Source: Phenylobacterium sp.
GTDB taxonomy: Bacteria > Pseudomonadota > Alphaproteobacteria > Caulobacterales > Caulobacteraceae
Assembly (NCBI RefSeq): GCF_030645195.1
Contig: NZ_JAUSLW010000170.1
Location: 1-46,294, forward strand
Direction: 5' to 3'
DNA: 46,294 nt
Made by a program: the position numbers and the translations under genes. Shown here one piece after another: positions 1 through 7,587 of this stretch. Position 1 is the stretch's first letter. Each line of letters starts with the position of its first letter. The notes under the pieces were generated by a model. That model was given only the letters and a program-made list of their open reading frames with translations. It was not told the DNA's origin and made no database searches.

Positions 1-1020
1 CGGCTGTCGTCCGTCGCCGGCGCCAAGATCGGCGAGATCTCCTCGATCAATCGCGAAGCCAAGATGCTGGCGATCAACGCCCTGATCACCGCCGCCCGCG
101 CCGGCGACGCGGGCAAGGCCTTCGCCATCGTGTCGGAGGAGTTCAAGCGCATCTCCCAGGAGATCGACGAGGTGGCCCAGGCCCTGGAGAGCCAGGTCCG
201 GGCCGATCTGCGCGAGCTGTCGGCGGTGGGGGGCGCGATCCTCGATCACCTGCGGGGCCAGCGTCTGGCCGACCTGGCGCTCAACGCCATCGAGATCATC
301 GACCGCAACCTTTATGAGCGCACCTGCGACGTCCGCTGGTGGGCCACCGATTCGGCCGTGGTGGCCTGCTGCGCCGATCCGACGCTGGAGGCCGCGCGCC
401 ACGCCAGCAGTCGGCTCAAGGTCATCCTCGACGCCTATACCGTCTATCTCGACCTGTGGATCTGCGACGCCCGGGGCAAGGTCCTGGCCACCGGCCGGCC
501 CCAGACCTATCCGCAGACCCAGGGCCTGTCGGTGGCCGGCGCCGGCTGGTTCCAGCAGGCGATGAAGACGGTTTCCGGCGACGAGTTCGTGGCCTGGGAC
601 ATCGAGCGGGTGGCGGCGCTGCACAACGCACCGGTGGCCACCTACGCCACCGCCATCCGCCAGGACGGCCTGGCCGATGGCAAGGTGATCGGGGTGCTGG
701 GCATCCACTTCGACTGGAAGCCCCAGGCCCAGGCGGTGGTGGACGGGGTGCGCCTGACCGAGGACGAGCGGGCCCGCTCGCGGGTCCTGCTGCTGGATCA
801 CAGCGGCCGGATCCTGGCGGCCTCCGACAAGCGCGGCGAGCTGGAGGAAACCTTCCGCCTGCCCGGTGACGCCACCGGCATGGGCAGCTACGCCCGCGAG
901 GGGGTGACGGTCGGCTACGCCCTGACCCCCGGCTACGAGACCTATCAGGGCTTGGGCTGGTACGGCGCCATCACCCAGCGCGAACCCGACGCGGCGTCAG
1001 CCGCCTCGAGGGCGGCCTAA
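1..1020 (+). CDS. Methyl-accepting chemotaxis-like protein with C-terminal sensory domain (5' truncated)
   Basis: The reading frame is open from the first base, so the gene starts outside the window; the first ATG at 64 is internal. The visible N-terminal part (about residues 1-60) resembles the tip of the MCP signalling hairpin: it carries LAINALITAARAGDAGKAFA, a diverged form of the canonical NLLALNAAIEAARAGE motif. After about 80 residues comes a region with NLYERTCDVRWWATD and a Cache/PAS-like fold pattern that runs to the C-terminus. That is an unusual order, because MCPs usually place the sensor before the signalling domain. No membrane segment is visible in this part, so it may be a cytoplasmic receptor. 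The 3' end overlaps the convergent recQ stop by 4 nt. Receptor-type annotation is fairly sure; the ligand is unknown. Confidence 0.75.
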   Translation, partial: RLSSVAGAKIGEISSINREAKMLAINALITAARAGDAGKAFAIVSEEFKRISQEIDEVAQALESQVRADLRELSAVGGAILDHLRGQRLADLALNAIEIIDRNLYERTCDVRWWATDSAVVACCADPTLEAARHASSRLKVILDAYTVYLDLWICDARGKVLATGRPQTYPQTQGLSVAGAGWFQQAMKTVSGDEFVAWDIERVAALHNAPVATYATAIRQDGLADGKVIGVLGIHFDWKPQAQAVVDGVRLTEDERARSRVLLLDHSGRILAASDKRGELEETFRLPGDATGMGSYAREGVTVGYALTPGYETYQGLGWYGAITQREPDAASAASRAA

Positions 1021-2849
1021 CCCTCGAAGCCCCGAACCACCTCCAGCACCGCCTCGCCGTAGCGGGCGAGCTTGCTCTCGCCGACGCCGGAGACCGCGGC
1101 CAGGCGGGGCAGGGAGCCGGGCTTGGTCTGGGCCACCTCGATCAGGGTGCGGTCGGGGAAGATCACATAGGGCGGCACGTGCTGGCGCTTGGCCTCGCCG
1201 GCCCGCCAATAGCGCAGGGCCTCGAACAGGGCCGCATCCCCCGGATCGATGGTCGCGGACTCTCGGCGCTTGCGGGGCCGGCCCGAGCGGGTGGTGGGAT
1301 CGTGCTCCTCGGGCGCCTTGCGCAGACCCACCCGGCGCTCGCCGCGATAGACCGCCTTCACCCCCTCAGGGTCCCCCAGGCCGATCAGGGGGCGGCCGTC
1401 ATTGGGGTCTTCCTTCAGCAGGCCGTCGAACAGAAGCTGGTCCAGCAGATCCCGCCAGCCGTTGGTGCTGAACTCCTGGCCGATGCCGAAGGTGGTCAGC
1501 CCCGCCTCGAAGCTGGAGGGCTCCTTGGTCTTGCCCAGCAGGTGCTCCACCAGCCGCCCGCGCCCGAACCGGCCCCCCAGGCGATGTACGGCCGAGAGCG
1601 CCTTCTGGGCGGCCTGGGTGGCGTCGATGCTCTCCGGCGGCGACAGGCAGAGGTCGCACTGGCCGCAGGGGGCCACCCCCTCCTCGCCGAAATAGCGGCG
1701 GACGGCGGCGGCCCGGCAATTGACCCCGTCCAGCATGGCGTAGAACTGGCCGACCTTGCGCCGCTGCACGGCCTTGACCGTGTCGTCCATCTCGCGGCCG
1801 TCGATGCGGCGGTAGGCCCAGGCCATGTCGGCCGCGCCATAGAGGGTGATGCCCTCGGCGGGATCGCCGTCGCGCCCCGCCCGGCCGATCTCCTGCCAAT
1901 AGGCCTCGATGGAGGCGGGCGGATCGGCGTGGATGACGAAGCGGACGTCGGGTTTGTCGACCCCCATGCCAAACGCGATGGTGGCCACCATCACCGCGGC
2001 GTCGGCCTCCAGGAAGGTCTCCAGCCGTTCGGCGCGCACGTTCTTGTCGAGGCCGGCATGGTAGGCGAGCGCGTGGGTTCCGGCCGCCCTCAGGCTTTCG
2101 GCCAGCTTGTCGACCCCGTCGCGGGAGCCGGCATAGACCACGCCGGAGCGGTCGGGTCGGGCCTCGATCAGCTCTAGCACCCGCTTGTGGCCGGCCCCGC
2201 GCTTGCGTTCGGCCGATAGGGCGAGTTCGGGGCGGGCGAAGCTGGCGACGAACTCCTGGGCGTTCTCCAGCCTAAGTTCCGCGCGGATGTCGTCGCGGGT
2301 CCGGGCGTCGGCGGTGGCGGTGACCGCCAGGCGCGGCACGTCGGGGAAGACCTCGGCCAGGCGGCCCAGCATGCGGTATTCGGGCCGGAAATCGTGGCCC
2401 CACTGGCTGACGCAGTGGGCCTCGTCTATGGCCACCAGGGCCAGCGGCGTGCGGCGCAGGCGCTCCATCACCGAGGAGCTCATCAGGCCCTCGGGCGAGA
2501 TGTAGAGCAAATCGAGCTTGCCGGCCTCGATCCGCTCCCAGGTCTGGGCCTTCTCCCAGGGCTCGATGTTGGAATCCAGCCGCGCGGCGGCGACGCCCGA
2601 CTGCACAAGGCCCGCCACCTGATCGGTCATCAGGGCGATGAGGGGCGAGACCACCAGGCCCAGGCCCGGGCGCATCAGGCTGGGGATCTGGTAGCAGAGG
2701 CTCTTGCCGCCGCCGGTGGGCAGGACGGCCATGGCGCTGCGCCCGGCCAGGATCTCGGCGATCACCTCGGCCTGGCGTCCCCGGAACTCGGCATGGCCGA
2801 AGGTGCGGCGCAGGATCTCCCGCGCCTCGTCGAGGGAGGCGGATGGCAT
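1017..2849 (-). CDS. recQ: ATP-dependent DNA helicase RecQ
   Basis: 3'-5' superfamily 2 helicase acting in recombinational repair. From the chosen ATG (MPSASLDEAR, 610 aa) the order is Walker A GGGKS at about 46-50, DEAH at 142-145 followed by the RecQ-typical CVSQWGHDFRPEY, motif VI with QEIGRAGRDG, a zinc-binding cysteine cluster ending CGQCDLC in the RQC region, and a C-terminal HRDC domain ending in VSGVGESKLARYGEAVL. E. coli RecQ has 609 aa, which supports this start; the frame stays open to 2987 but the added residues are low-complexity and unlike the family. It lies about 170 bp downstream of the amidohydrolase gene on the same strand, and its stop codon overlaps the convergent receptor gene. 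Confidence 0.96.
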   Translation of the reverse strand: MPSASLDEAREILRRTFGHAEFRGRQAEVIAEILAGRSAMAVLPTGGGKSLCYQIPSLMRPGLGLVVSPLIALMTDQVAGLVQSGVAAARLDSNIEPWEKAQTWERIEAGKLDLLYISPEGLMSSSVMERLRRTPLALVAIDEAHCVSQWGHDFRPEYRMLGRLAEVFPDVPRLAVTATADARTRDDIRAELRLENAQEFVASFARPELALSAERKRGAGHKRVLELIEARPDRSGVVYAGSRDGVDKLAESLRAAGTHALAYHAGLDKNVRAERLETFLEADAAVMVATIAFGMGVDKPDVRFVIHADPPASIEAYWQEIGRAGRDGDPAEGITLYGAADMAWAYRRIDGREMDDTVKAVQRRKVGQFYAMLDGVNCRAAAVRRYFGEEGVAPCGQCDLCLSPPESIDATQAAQKALSAVHRLGGRFGRGRLVEHLLGKTKEPSSFEAGLTTFGIGQEFSTNGWRDLLDQLLFDGLLKEDPNDGRPLIGLGDPEGVKAVYRGERRVGLRKAPEEHDPTTRSGRPRKRRESATIDPGDAALFEALRYWRAGEAKRQHVPPYVIFPDRTLIEVAQTKPGSLPRLAAVSGVGESKLARYGEAVLEVVRGFEG

Positions 2850-3017
2850 GGCGGTCTTATGGCCTGCATCGGGGGGCCTGCGAAGACCCCAGCAACATGT
2901 CGGCGGCCGCGGATGGAGCAGGAGGCCACATTGGCCCGGCATGATCGCGCGAAAGCCCGCCCCGCCGGGCTCAGGGCCGATCGACACAGGCCGACATGTG
3001 GCCGTCGAGGTCCCGCG

Positions 3018-4757
3018 CTACTCCGCCGCCATCGAGACCGGCGCGGCCTGGCTGCCGCGCAGCAGGCGGCCGGGCAGGGCGCCGGTGGGCTCGCCGTCGC
3101 GATAGGTGACCTGGCCGGCCACGATCGTCGCCACATAGCCGTCGGCCCGCTGGATCAGCCGACGCCCGCCGGCCGGCAGGTCATAGGCCACCTGGGGCGC
3201 CTTCAGGGTCAGGTTCTCGTAGTCGATGACGTTGAGATCGGCCCGGTAGCCCGGGGCGATCAGGCCGCGATCGAACAGACCCAGCGCCTGGGCGGTGTCG
3301 CGGCTCTGCATCTTGACCATCAGCGGCAGGGAGAGCCTCGGCCCCCGGGTGCGGTCTCGGGTCCAGTGGGTGAGGTTGGAGGTGGGGAAGCTGCCGTCGC
3401 AGATCATGCCCACATGGGCCCCGCCGTCCGACAGGCCGGGCACGGTGTCGGGATGGGTGAGCATCTCGAAACTGGGGTCCAGGGAGCCGTCGGCATAGTT
3501 GAGGAAGGGCAGGTAGAGCATGCCGCGCCCGCCGTTCGTCAACATGTGGTCCAGCGCCACCTCCTCGGGCGTCACGCCCTTGGCGGCGGCCAGGGCCGCG
3601 ACGGTGCGGTCGGGGGTCTGCTCGTAGTCGGGCTCCTCCCCCATCAGGAACATGATCTTCCAGTTCTGGGTCATGTTGGCGGCGAAGGCGGGGTCGGCGG
3701 CGGCGCCCTGCGCGAACAGCTCGGCGCGGAAGACCGGATCGCGGAGCTTGGCGACCCGCTCGGCCAGCGGCGCCTTGGCGATCGCCTGGTAGCTGGGGCG
3801 GTGGGTGAAGGGATTGAGGGTCAGCTCCAGCCCGAAGAGGACCCCCACCGCCCGGCCGGCGACCTGGCCCCGCATCTCCAGGCCGGCCACGTTGGCGTCG
3901 CTGAGCTGGTCGAGCAGGAACTCGTACTGCCGCGGCTGGCGCGGGTTCTGGATCAGGGAGAAGGACAGGGGCCGCCCCGAGGCCTCGACGATCCGCCGCA
4001 GCATGGCGAACTCCCGCGCGCCGTCGTTGAAGTCGGAGACGAACTGCAGGACGCCCTTGCCGGCCGCGGCCAGGCCCATGGCGATCCCGGTGAGTTCGGC
4101 CTCCGAGGCCGTGAGCGTGGGGGTCGGCTGGCCGTCGCTGGTGCGGTGGTTGAGGGTCCGGGAGGTGGAGAAGCCCAGCGCCCCGGCCTCCATGGACCGC
4201 TTGGCGATGGCCGCCATGGCCGCGATATCGGCCGCCGTGGCGTCCTCGCGGTTGGCCCCGCGCTCGCCCATCACATAGACCCGCAGGGCCGCGTGGGGCA
4301 GCTGGCTGCCGATGTCGACGTCGAAGCTGCGGGCGGCCAGGGTGTCGAGATAGTCGGGATAGCTCTCCCAGGTCCAGGGCAGGCCCTCGGCGAGCACCGG
4401 GAAGGGGATGTCCTCCACGCCCTCCATCAGGCGGATCAGCCGGTCGTGGTCCTCGCGCTTGCAGGGCGCGAAGCCGACCCCGCAATTGCCCATCACCACG
4501 GTGGTCACGCCATGCCAGGCCGAGGGCTGCATGTGGCTGTCCCAGGTGGCCTGGCCGTCATAGTGGGTGTGGATGTCCACGAAGCCGGGGGTGACGATCT
4601 TGCCCGCGGCGTCGATCTCCTCGGCGCCCCGGCCGCGGACCTCGCCGACCTCCCCGATCAGGCCGTCCTTGATGGCCACGTCGGCGGCGTAGGGCTCGCC
4701 GCCCGAGCCGTCCACCACGCGGCCGTTGCGGATCACCAGGTCCCAGGCGCGTTCCAT
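3018..4757 (-). CDS. D-aminoacylase / N-acyl-D-amino-acid deacylase family amidohydrolase
   Basis: 579 aa amidohydrolase-superfamily enzyme. It begins with the usual beta-sandwich strand ([15 protein letters not shown]) and reaches the metal site [13 protein letters not shown], with His63 and His65. The [10 protein letters not shown] segment that follows supplies Cys92, equivalent to the metal-ligand cysteine of D-aminoacylases. Late motifs include SDGGAHVGM, with the catalytic-type Asp, and [16 protein letters not shown], typical of the C-terminal sandwich return. The family hydrolyses N-acyl-D-amino acids or related cyclic amides; the substrate here cannot be read from sequence. No signal peptide is visible, so it is probably cytoplasmic. 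recQ follows on the same strand, without obvious functional linkage. Confidence 0.9.
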   Translation of the reverse strand: MERAWDLVIRNGRVVDGSGGEPYAADVAIKDGLIGEVGEVRGRGAEEIDAAGKIVTPGFVDIHTHYDGQATWDSHMQPSAWHGVTTVVMGNCGVGFAPCKREDHDRLIRLMEGVEDIPFPVLAEGLPWTWESYPDYLDTLAARSFDVDIGSQLPHAALRVYVMGERGANREDATAADIAAMAAIAKRSMEAGALGFSTSRTLNHRTSDGQPTPTLTASEAELTGIAMGLAAAGKGVLQFVSDFNDGAREFAMLRRIVEASGRPLSFSLIQNPRQPRQYEFLLDQLSDANVAGLEMRGQVAGRAVGVLFGLELTLNPFTHRPSYQAIAKAPLAERVAKLRDPVFRAELFAQGAAADPAFAANMTQNWKIMFLMGEEPDYEQTPDRTVAALAAAKGVTPEEVALDHMLTNGGRGMLYLPFLNYADGSLDPSFEMLTHPDTVPGLSDGGAHVGMICDGSFPTSNLTHWTRDRTRGPRLSLPLMVKMQSRDTAQALGLFDRGLIAPGYRADLNVIDYENLTLKAPQVAYDLPAGGRRLIQRADGYVATIVAGQVTYRDGEPTGALPGRLLRGSQAAPVSMAAE

Positions 4758-4925
4758 GGCGGTCTCCCTATCTTCTTCTTCGTTGGATCGAATTGGGCGC
4801 CCGGAGGGGCGGTGGGGTCAAGGGCGCCGCGAGGGAATGGTCCCTATTCACCCTGTGCTTTCCCGAAGTCTTAACCGCGACAAGCTAGGCTGTCGGCAAG
4901 ATCAAGGGTTCGGGAGGACCCTGCC

Positions 4926-5063
4926 ATGGGGATTAGAGCCGTCTTCGCCGCCGCCACCCTCGCCGCCGTCCTGGTGGGGATGATGCTTCCCACCCCCAAC
5001 GGCCACAGGCCCGCGCCGCCCGGCGAGAGCCAGATCGCGACCATGACGCTGGGGGCCGGGTAA
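4926..5063 (+). CDS. Small signal-peptide or single-TM protein (45 aa), hypothetical
   Basis: A 45-codon ORF starts MGIRAVFAAATLAAVLVGMM, a short basic residue followed by a hydrophobic run fitting a signal peptide or membrane anchor. A proline-rich tail follows, ending MTLGAG. A strong purine-rich ribosome-binding site (gggagga) lies about 7 nt upstream of the ATG, which is the main reason to call it. It is divergent from the amidohydrolase gene, and its stop codon is followed within 12 bp by a family A repeat. No family is recognised. It could also be a chance ORF in GC-rich DNA. Confidence 0.45.
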   Translation: MGIRAVFAAATLAAVLVGMMLPTPNGHRPAPPGESQIATMTLGAG

Positions 5064-5073
5064 GGATAGACAC

Positions 5074-5156
5074 GTCATCCCGGGCGGAGCGTAGCCCTCG
5101 GGTCCGACCTTTGGTCGGCCCAAGGATAAACTCCGACCCGGGACCCAGGGGCCATC
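5074..5156. repeat. Family A intergenic repeat, copy A1 (variant)
   Basis: Starts gtcatcccgg like the other family A copies and contains gggacccaggggcc near its right end. Its middle differs: it carries the hairpin ccgacc-ttt-ggtcgg (5104-5118) followed by aaggataaactc. The closing ccgggatgac arm of A2 and A3 is absent, so this is a half or variant element. It ends about 10 bp before the GIY-YIG stop codon. Confidence 0.75.
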
Positions 5157-5165
5157 TGCACGACA

Positions 5166-5456
5166 TCAGGAATTGAACGTCTCGTAGAGGTCCAACCACT
5201 GCGGGTTCAACTTTTCGATCAGTTCGATCTTCCAGGCCCGGCGCCAGCGCTTGATGCGTTTCTCGGCGTCGATGGCGTCGTGAATGCTGGAAAAGATCTC
5301 GTACCAGACGAGGCGTTTGACGTCGTACTTGGCGGTGAAGCCCGAACGCCCCTCGCGGTGTTGATACACTCGGCGCGAAAGATCGGCTGTGACGCCGGTG
5401 TAGAGCGTGCCGTTTCGTCCGCTGGCCAGGATGTAGACGTAGGAGCTGCGCTCCAT
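5166..5456 (-). CDS. GIY-YIG nuclease family protein
   Basis: A 96 aa single-domain GIY-YIG protein of the small YhbQ/UvrC-N-like group. The N-terminus MERSSYVYILAS..NGTLYTGVT gives the paired YVY and LYTGVT strands that correspond to GIY and YIG. A conserved Arg (LSRRVYQH), KRLVWYEIF, and Glu in DAEKRIKRWRR match the catalytic Arg/Glu layout. The ATG at 5456 is chosen because translation from it fits the family length; the frame is also open upstream through the repeat, but that sequence is not protein-like. Family A repeats lie 30 bp upstream of the start and about 10 bp downstream of the stop. The lipoprotein gene is upstream on the same strand. Biochemical role unknown; the family comprises DNA endonucleases. 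Confidence 0.92.
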   Translation of the reverse strand: MERSSYVYILASGRNGTLYTGVTADLSRRVYQHREGRSGFTAKYDVKRLVWYEIFSSIHDAIDAEKRIKRWRRAWKIELIEKLNPQWLDLYETFNS

Positions 5457-5485
5457 GGACGCCTCCCAAGTTCGCAAACCCACGA

Positions 5486-5582
5486 CGTCATCCCGGCCGC
5501 AGCGAAGCGGAGAGCCGGGACCCAGGGGCGGTGTGCTGGGCCCCTGGGTCCCGGATCGGCCTGTCGGCCGTCCGGGATGACG
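5486..5582. repeat. Family A intergenic repeat, copy A2 (nested palindrome)
   Basis: The outer arms cgtcatcccgg (5486-5496) and ccgggatgacg (5572-5582) are perfect 11-bp inverted repeats. The inner arms gggacccaggggc (5517-5529) and gcccctgggtccc (5540-5552) are perfect 13-bp inverted repeats around a 10-nt loop. It lies between the lipoprotein and GIY-YIG genes, in the likely 5' leader of the latter. Confidence 0.92.
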
Positions 5583-5590
5583 GTAGAAAT

Positions 5591-6052
5591 TTACCCTTCC
5601 TTCGGCATCGCGCCGGTCTTGCCCGCGCAGCCCTTCAGGGTCTCCGAACCGATCACCACCTGCGCCGCATAGCTGTACTTCAGGTCCGACATGCCGTCGG
5701 AGCAGGCCTGCAGGGTCAGGGTGACGGTGAGCGGGACCGCGCCGGCGGTGGTGGTCCAGACCGCCTTGGCTCCATCCATCGTCGGGCCGCGATTGGCGGC
5801 TGTCAGATCGGGATGGTCGGGGCGTTGCAGGGTGATCTGGGTGGCGCGGACCTGCAGGCCCCAGAAGGGTTCGGTCCCGCGCGCGTCGAGATCGCCGGAG
5901 AATTCCTCGGGGATCGGGGCCGCCGGGGGCGGGGCGGCCGCTGGCGGCGTCGCCGGCGCGTCGGCGGGGGGCGGGGCGAGCGCGCCGTCGGGCGCCTGGG
6001 GCGAGCAGGCGGCCAGGATCAGGACGCAGGCGGCAAGGACGATGGGGCGCAT
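5591..6052 (-). CDS. COG3650-like lipoprotein
   Basis: A 153 aa protein with a lipoprotein signal (ILAAC lipobox, Cys at about 16), then an alanine/proline-rich linker to about residue 48. The folded domain begins with DARGTEPFWGLQV; the (N/T)EPFW motif is typical of the small COG3650-type periplasmic domain. The rest is beta-rich, with a cysteine in LQACSDGMSD and another in LKGCAGKTG that could pair. It should be anchored in the membrane facing the periplasm. Function is unknown for the family. It is divergent from the methyltransferase gene (47 bp gap) and upstream of the GIY-YIG gene on the same strand, separated by repeat A2. Confidence 0.82.
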   Translation of the reverse strand: MRPIVLAACVLILAACSPQAPDGALAPPPADAPATPPAAAPPPAAPIPEEFSGDLDARGTEPFWGLQVRATQITLQRPDHPDLTAANRGPTMDGAKAVWTTTAGAVPLTVTLTLQACSDGMSDLKYSYAAQVVIGSETLKGCAGKTGAMPKEG

Positions 6053-6099
6053 GGCGGCGATCCTTTCGCGGGGACGGAAGCAGGCTAGACTCCAATGCG

Positions 6100-7239
6100 A
6101 TGAGTCGGAACGCCCCTCGCCCCTTCTATGAGTTCTTCGCCGGCGGCGGCATGGCCCGCCTGGGGCTGGGCGAGGCCTGGACCTGCGCCTTCGCCAACGA
6201 CTTCGACGCCACCAAGGCCGCCACCTATCGCGCCAACTTCGCCGACGCGCAGGCCCATTTCCGCCAGGGCGACGTCTGGAAGCTGGCGGCGTCGGATCTG
6301 CCGGGCCAGGCCGACCTCGCCTGGGCCTCCTCCCCCTGCCAGGACTTCAGCCTGGCCGGCGCGCGGGCGGGGCTGACGGGCGGGCGCTCCTCGGCCTTCT
6401 TCGGCTTCTGGCGGCTGATGGAGGCCCTGGCCGCCGAGGGCCGCGCGCCGCGCACGGTGGTGATCGAGAACGTGGCGGGCCTGCTCACCTCCCATGGCGG
6501 GGCCGATTTCACCGCCCTGTGCCGGGCCCTGGCGGCCCAGGGCTACCGGTTCGGGGCCCTGGAGATCGACGCCGCCCGCTTCCTGCCCCAGTCGCGGCCC
6601 CGGGTCTTCGTGGTGGCCACGCGCCAGCCCGTCCCCGCCGGCCTGACCGGGGAAAGCCCCTTCCACACCCGGCTGGTGCGCGAGGCCCACGCCCGCCTGC
6701 CGCAGGACCTGGCCGCCGCCTGGGTCTGGTGGCGGGGCCCGGCGCCGGCCGCTCGCAACACCGACCTGGCCAGCCTGCTGGAGGCCGACGCGGCGGTGAC
6801 CTGGCATTCGCCGGCCCGCACCCAGGCCCTGATCGACCTGATGGCGCCCCTGCATCGCGCCCGGATCGAGAAACTTCAGGCCGGCGGCGGCCGCGCCGTG
6901 GGCGGGCTTTTCCGCCGCATGCGGGTGGAGAACGGCGTCCGGGTGCAGCGCGCGGAGGCCAGGTTCGACGGCCTGGCCGGCTGCCTGCGCACCCCCCGGG
7001 GCGGCTCCTCGCGCCAGACCCTGGTGGTGGTGGAGGCCGGCAAAGTCCGCACCCGCCTGCTCAGCCCCCGGGAAGGCGCCCGGCTGATGGGCCTGCCGGA
7101 GACCTACCAATTGCCCCGCGCGGCCACCTCGGCCCTGCACGTCATCGGCGACGGGGTGGTGGTCCCGGCGGTGCGCTGGCTGGCGGGGAACATCCTGGAG
7201 CCGCTGCTGGCGGGCGAGGCCGTGCTGGCGGCGGAGTAG
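6100..7239 (+). CDS. DNA (cytosine-5-)-methyltransferase
   Basis: 379 aa C5 cytosine methyltransferase with all main motifs in order: motif I FAGGGMARLGLG (about 13-24), motif IV SSPCQDFSLAG with catalytic Cys80, motif VI ENVAGL (123-128), motif VIII QSRPRVF (164-170), a variable target-recognition region of about 130 residues, motif IX SPREGARLMGLP and motif X GDGVVVPAVRWLAGNIL. It transfers a methyl group from S-adenosylmethionine to cytosine C5; the target site cannot be deduced. No restriction endonuclease gene is adjacent, so it appears solitary. A vsr gene two genes downstream is the expected partner repairing T:G mismatches after 5mC deamination. Its stop is followed by repeat A3. Confidence 0.95.
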   Translation: MSRNAPRPFYEFFAGGGMARLGLGEAWTCAFANDFDATKAATYRANFADAQAHFRQGDVWKLAASDLPGQADLAWASSPCQDFSLAGARAGLTGGRSSAFFGFWRLMEALAAEGRAPRTVVIENVAGLLTSHGGADFTALCRALAAQGYRFGALEIDAARFLPQSRPRVFVVATRQPVPAGLTGESPFHTRLVREAHARLPQDLAAAWVWWRGPAPAARNTDLASLLEADAAVTWHSPARTQALIDLMAPLHRARIEKLQAGGGRAVGGLFRRMRVENGVRVQRAEARFDGLAGCLRTPRGGSSRQTLVVVEAGKVRTRLLSPREGARLMGLPETYQLPRAATSALHVIGDGVVVPAVRWLAGNILEPLLAGEAVLAAE

Positions 7240-7257
7240 GCCACGGGTCAAACACGC

Positions 7258-7358
7258 CACGTCATCCCGGACGGCCGTCAGGCCGATCCGGGACCCAGGG
7301 GCCCAGCGCACCGCCCCTGGGTCCCGGGTCTTCGCTGCGCTACGCCCGGGATGACGTG
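7258..7358. repeat. Family A intergenic repeat, copy A3 (nested palindrome, inverted relative to A2)
   Basis: The outer arms cacgtcatcccgg (7258-7270) and ccgggatgacgtg (7346-7358) are perfect over 13 bp. The inner arms gggacccaggggc (7290-7302) and gcccctgggtccc (7313-7325) match those of A2 exactly. The asymmetric spacers (acggccgtcaggccgat on the left, cgcagcg type on the right) show it is in the opposite orientation to A2. It could act as a terminator for the methyltransferase gene. Confidence 0.93.
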
Positions 7359-7460
7359 ATGAGGTAGGCGGAGGCGTTTAGAAAACCTGCGCCTCCGCCG
7401 CCAAGAACCTGCCTTCCAAATCCGCGCCACGGGGTTAGGGTCTGGCCTCAAAGAGACCCC

Positions 7461-7514
7461 TTGGAGCGTGACAGCCTGAAGTGGATGCCGGTTCAGGCGC
7501 CCGTCACGCTCCAA
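7461..7514. repeat. Family B palindrome, copy B1
   Basis: Arms ttggagcgtgac (7461-7472) and gtcacgctccaa (7503-7514) are perfect over 12 bp, with inner arms gcctgaa (7474-7480) and ttcaggc (7492-7498). The core from gcgtgac to gtcacgc is 44 bp and recurs at 26078 and 27992. It lies upstream of cysK. Confidence 0.9.
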
Positions 7515-7526
7515 ACATAAGAAACC

Positions 7527-7574
7527 GAGCCTGTTCATCCGTTTCAGATGAGGCCATCTGAAACGGACAGGCTC
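7527..7574. repeat. Palindrome upstream of cysK
   Basis: Perfect inner arms cgtttcagatg (7540-7550) and catctgaaacg (7555-7565) around a 4-nt loop, with outer arms gagcctgt (7527-7534) and acaggctc (7567-7574). It ends 13 bp before the cysK start codon, so it would sit in the cysK leader. It could be a regulatory hairpin or another repeat-family member; only one copy is in this window. Confidence 0.8.
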
Positions 7575-7587
7575 TAGGGACCAGACC

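Noticed and set aside
2394..4874. Very long open frame (826 codons) on the plus strand opposite recQ and the amidohydrolase
   Set aside because: Shadow of GC-rich coding sequence; low-complexity Gly/His/Arg/Ala translation with no domain, while the minus strand encodes clear enzymes.
5166..6095. Single 309-codon protein joining a lipoprotein-like region and the GIY-YIG domain
   Set aside because: The frame simply stays open through repeat A2; the lipoprotein is encoded in a different frame and the GIY-YIG domain begins at its own ATG.
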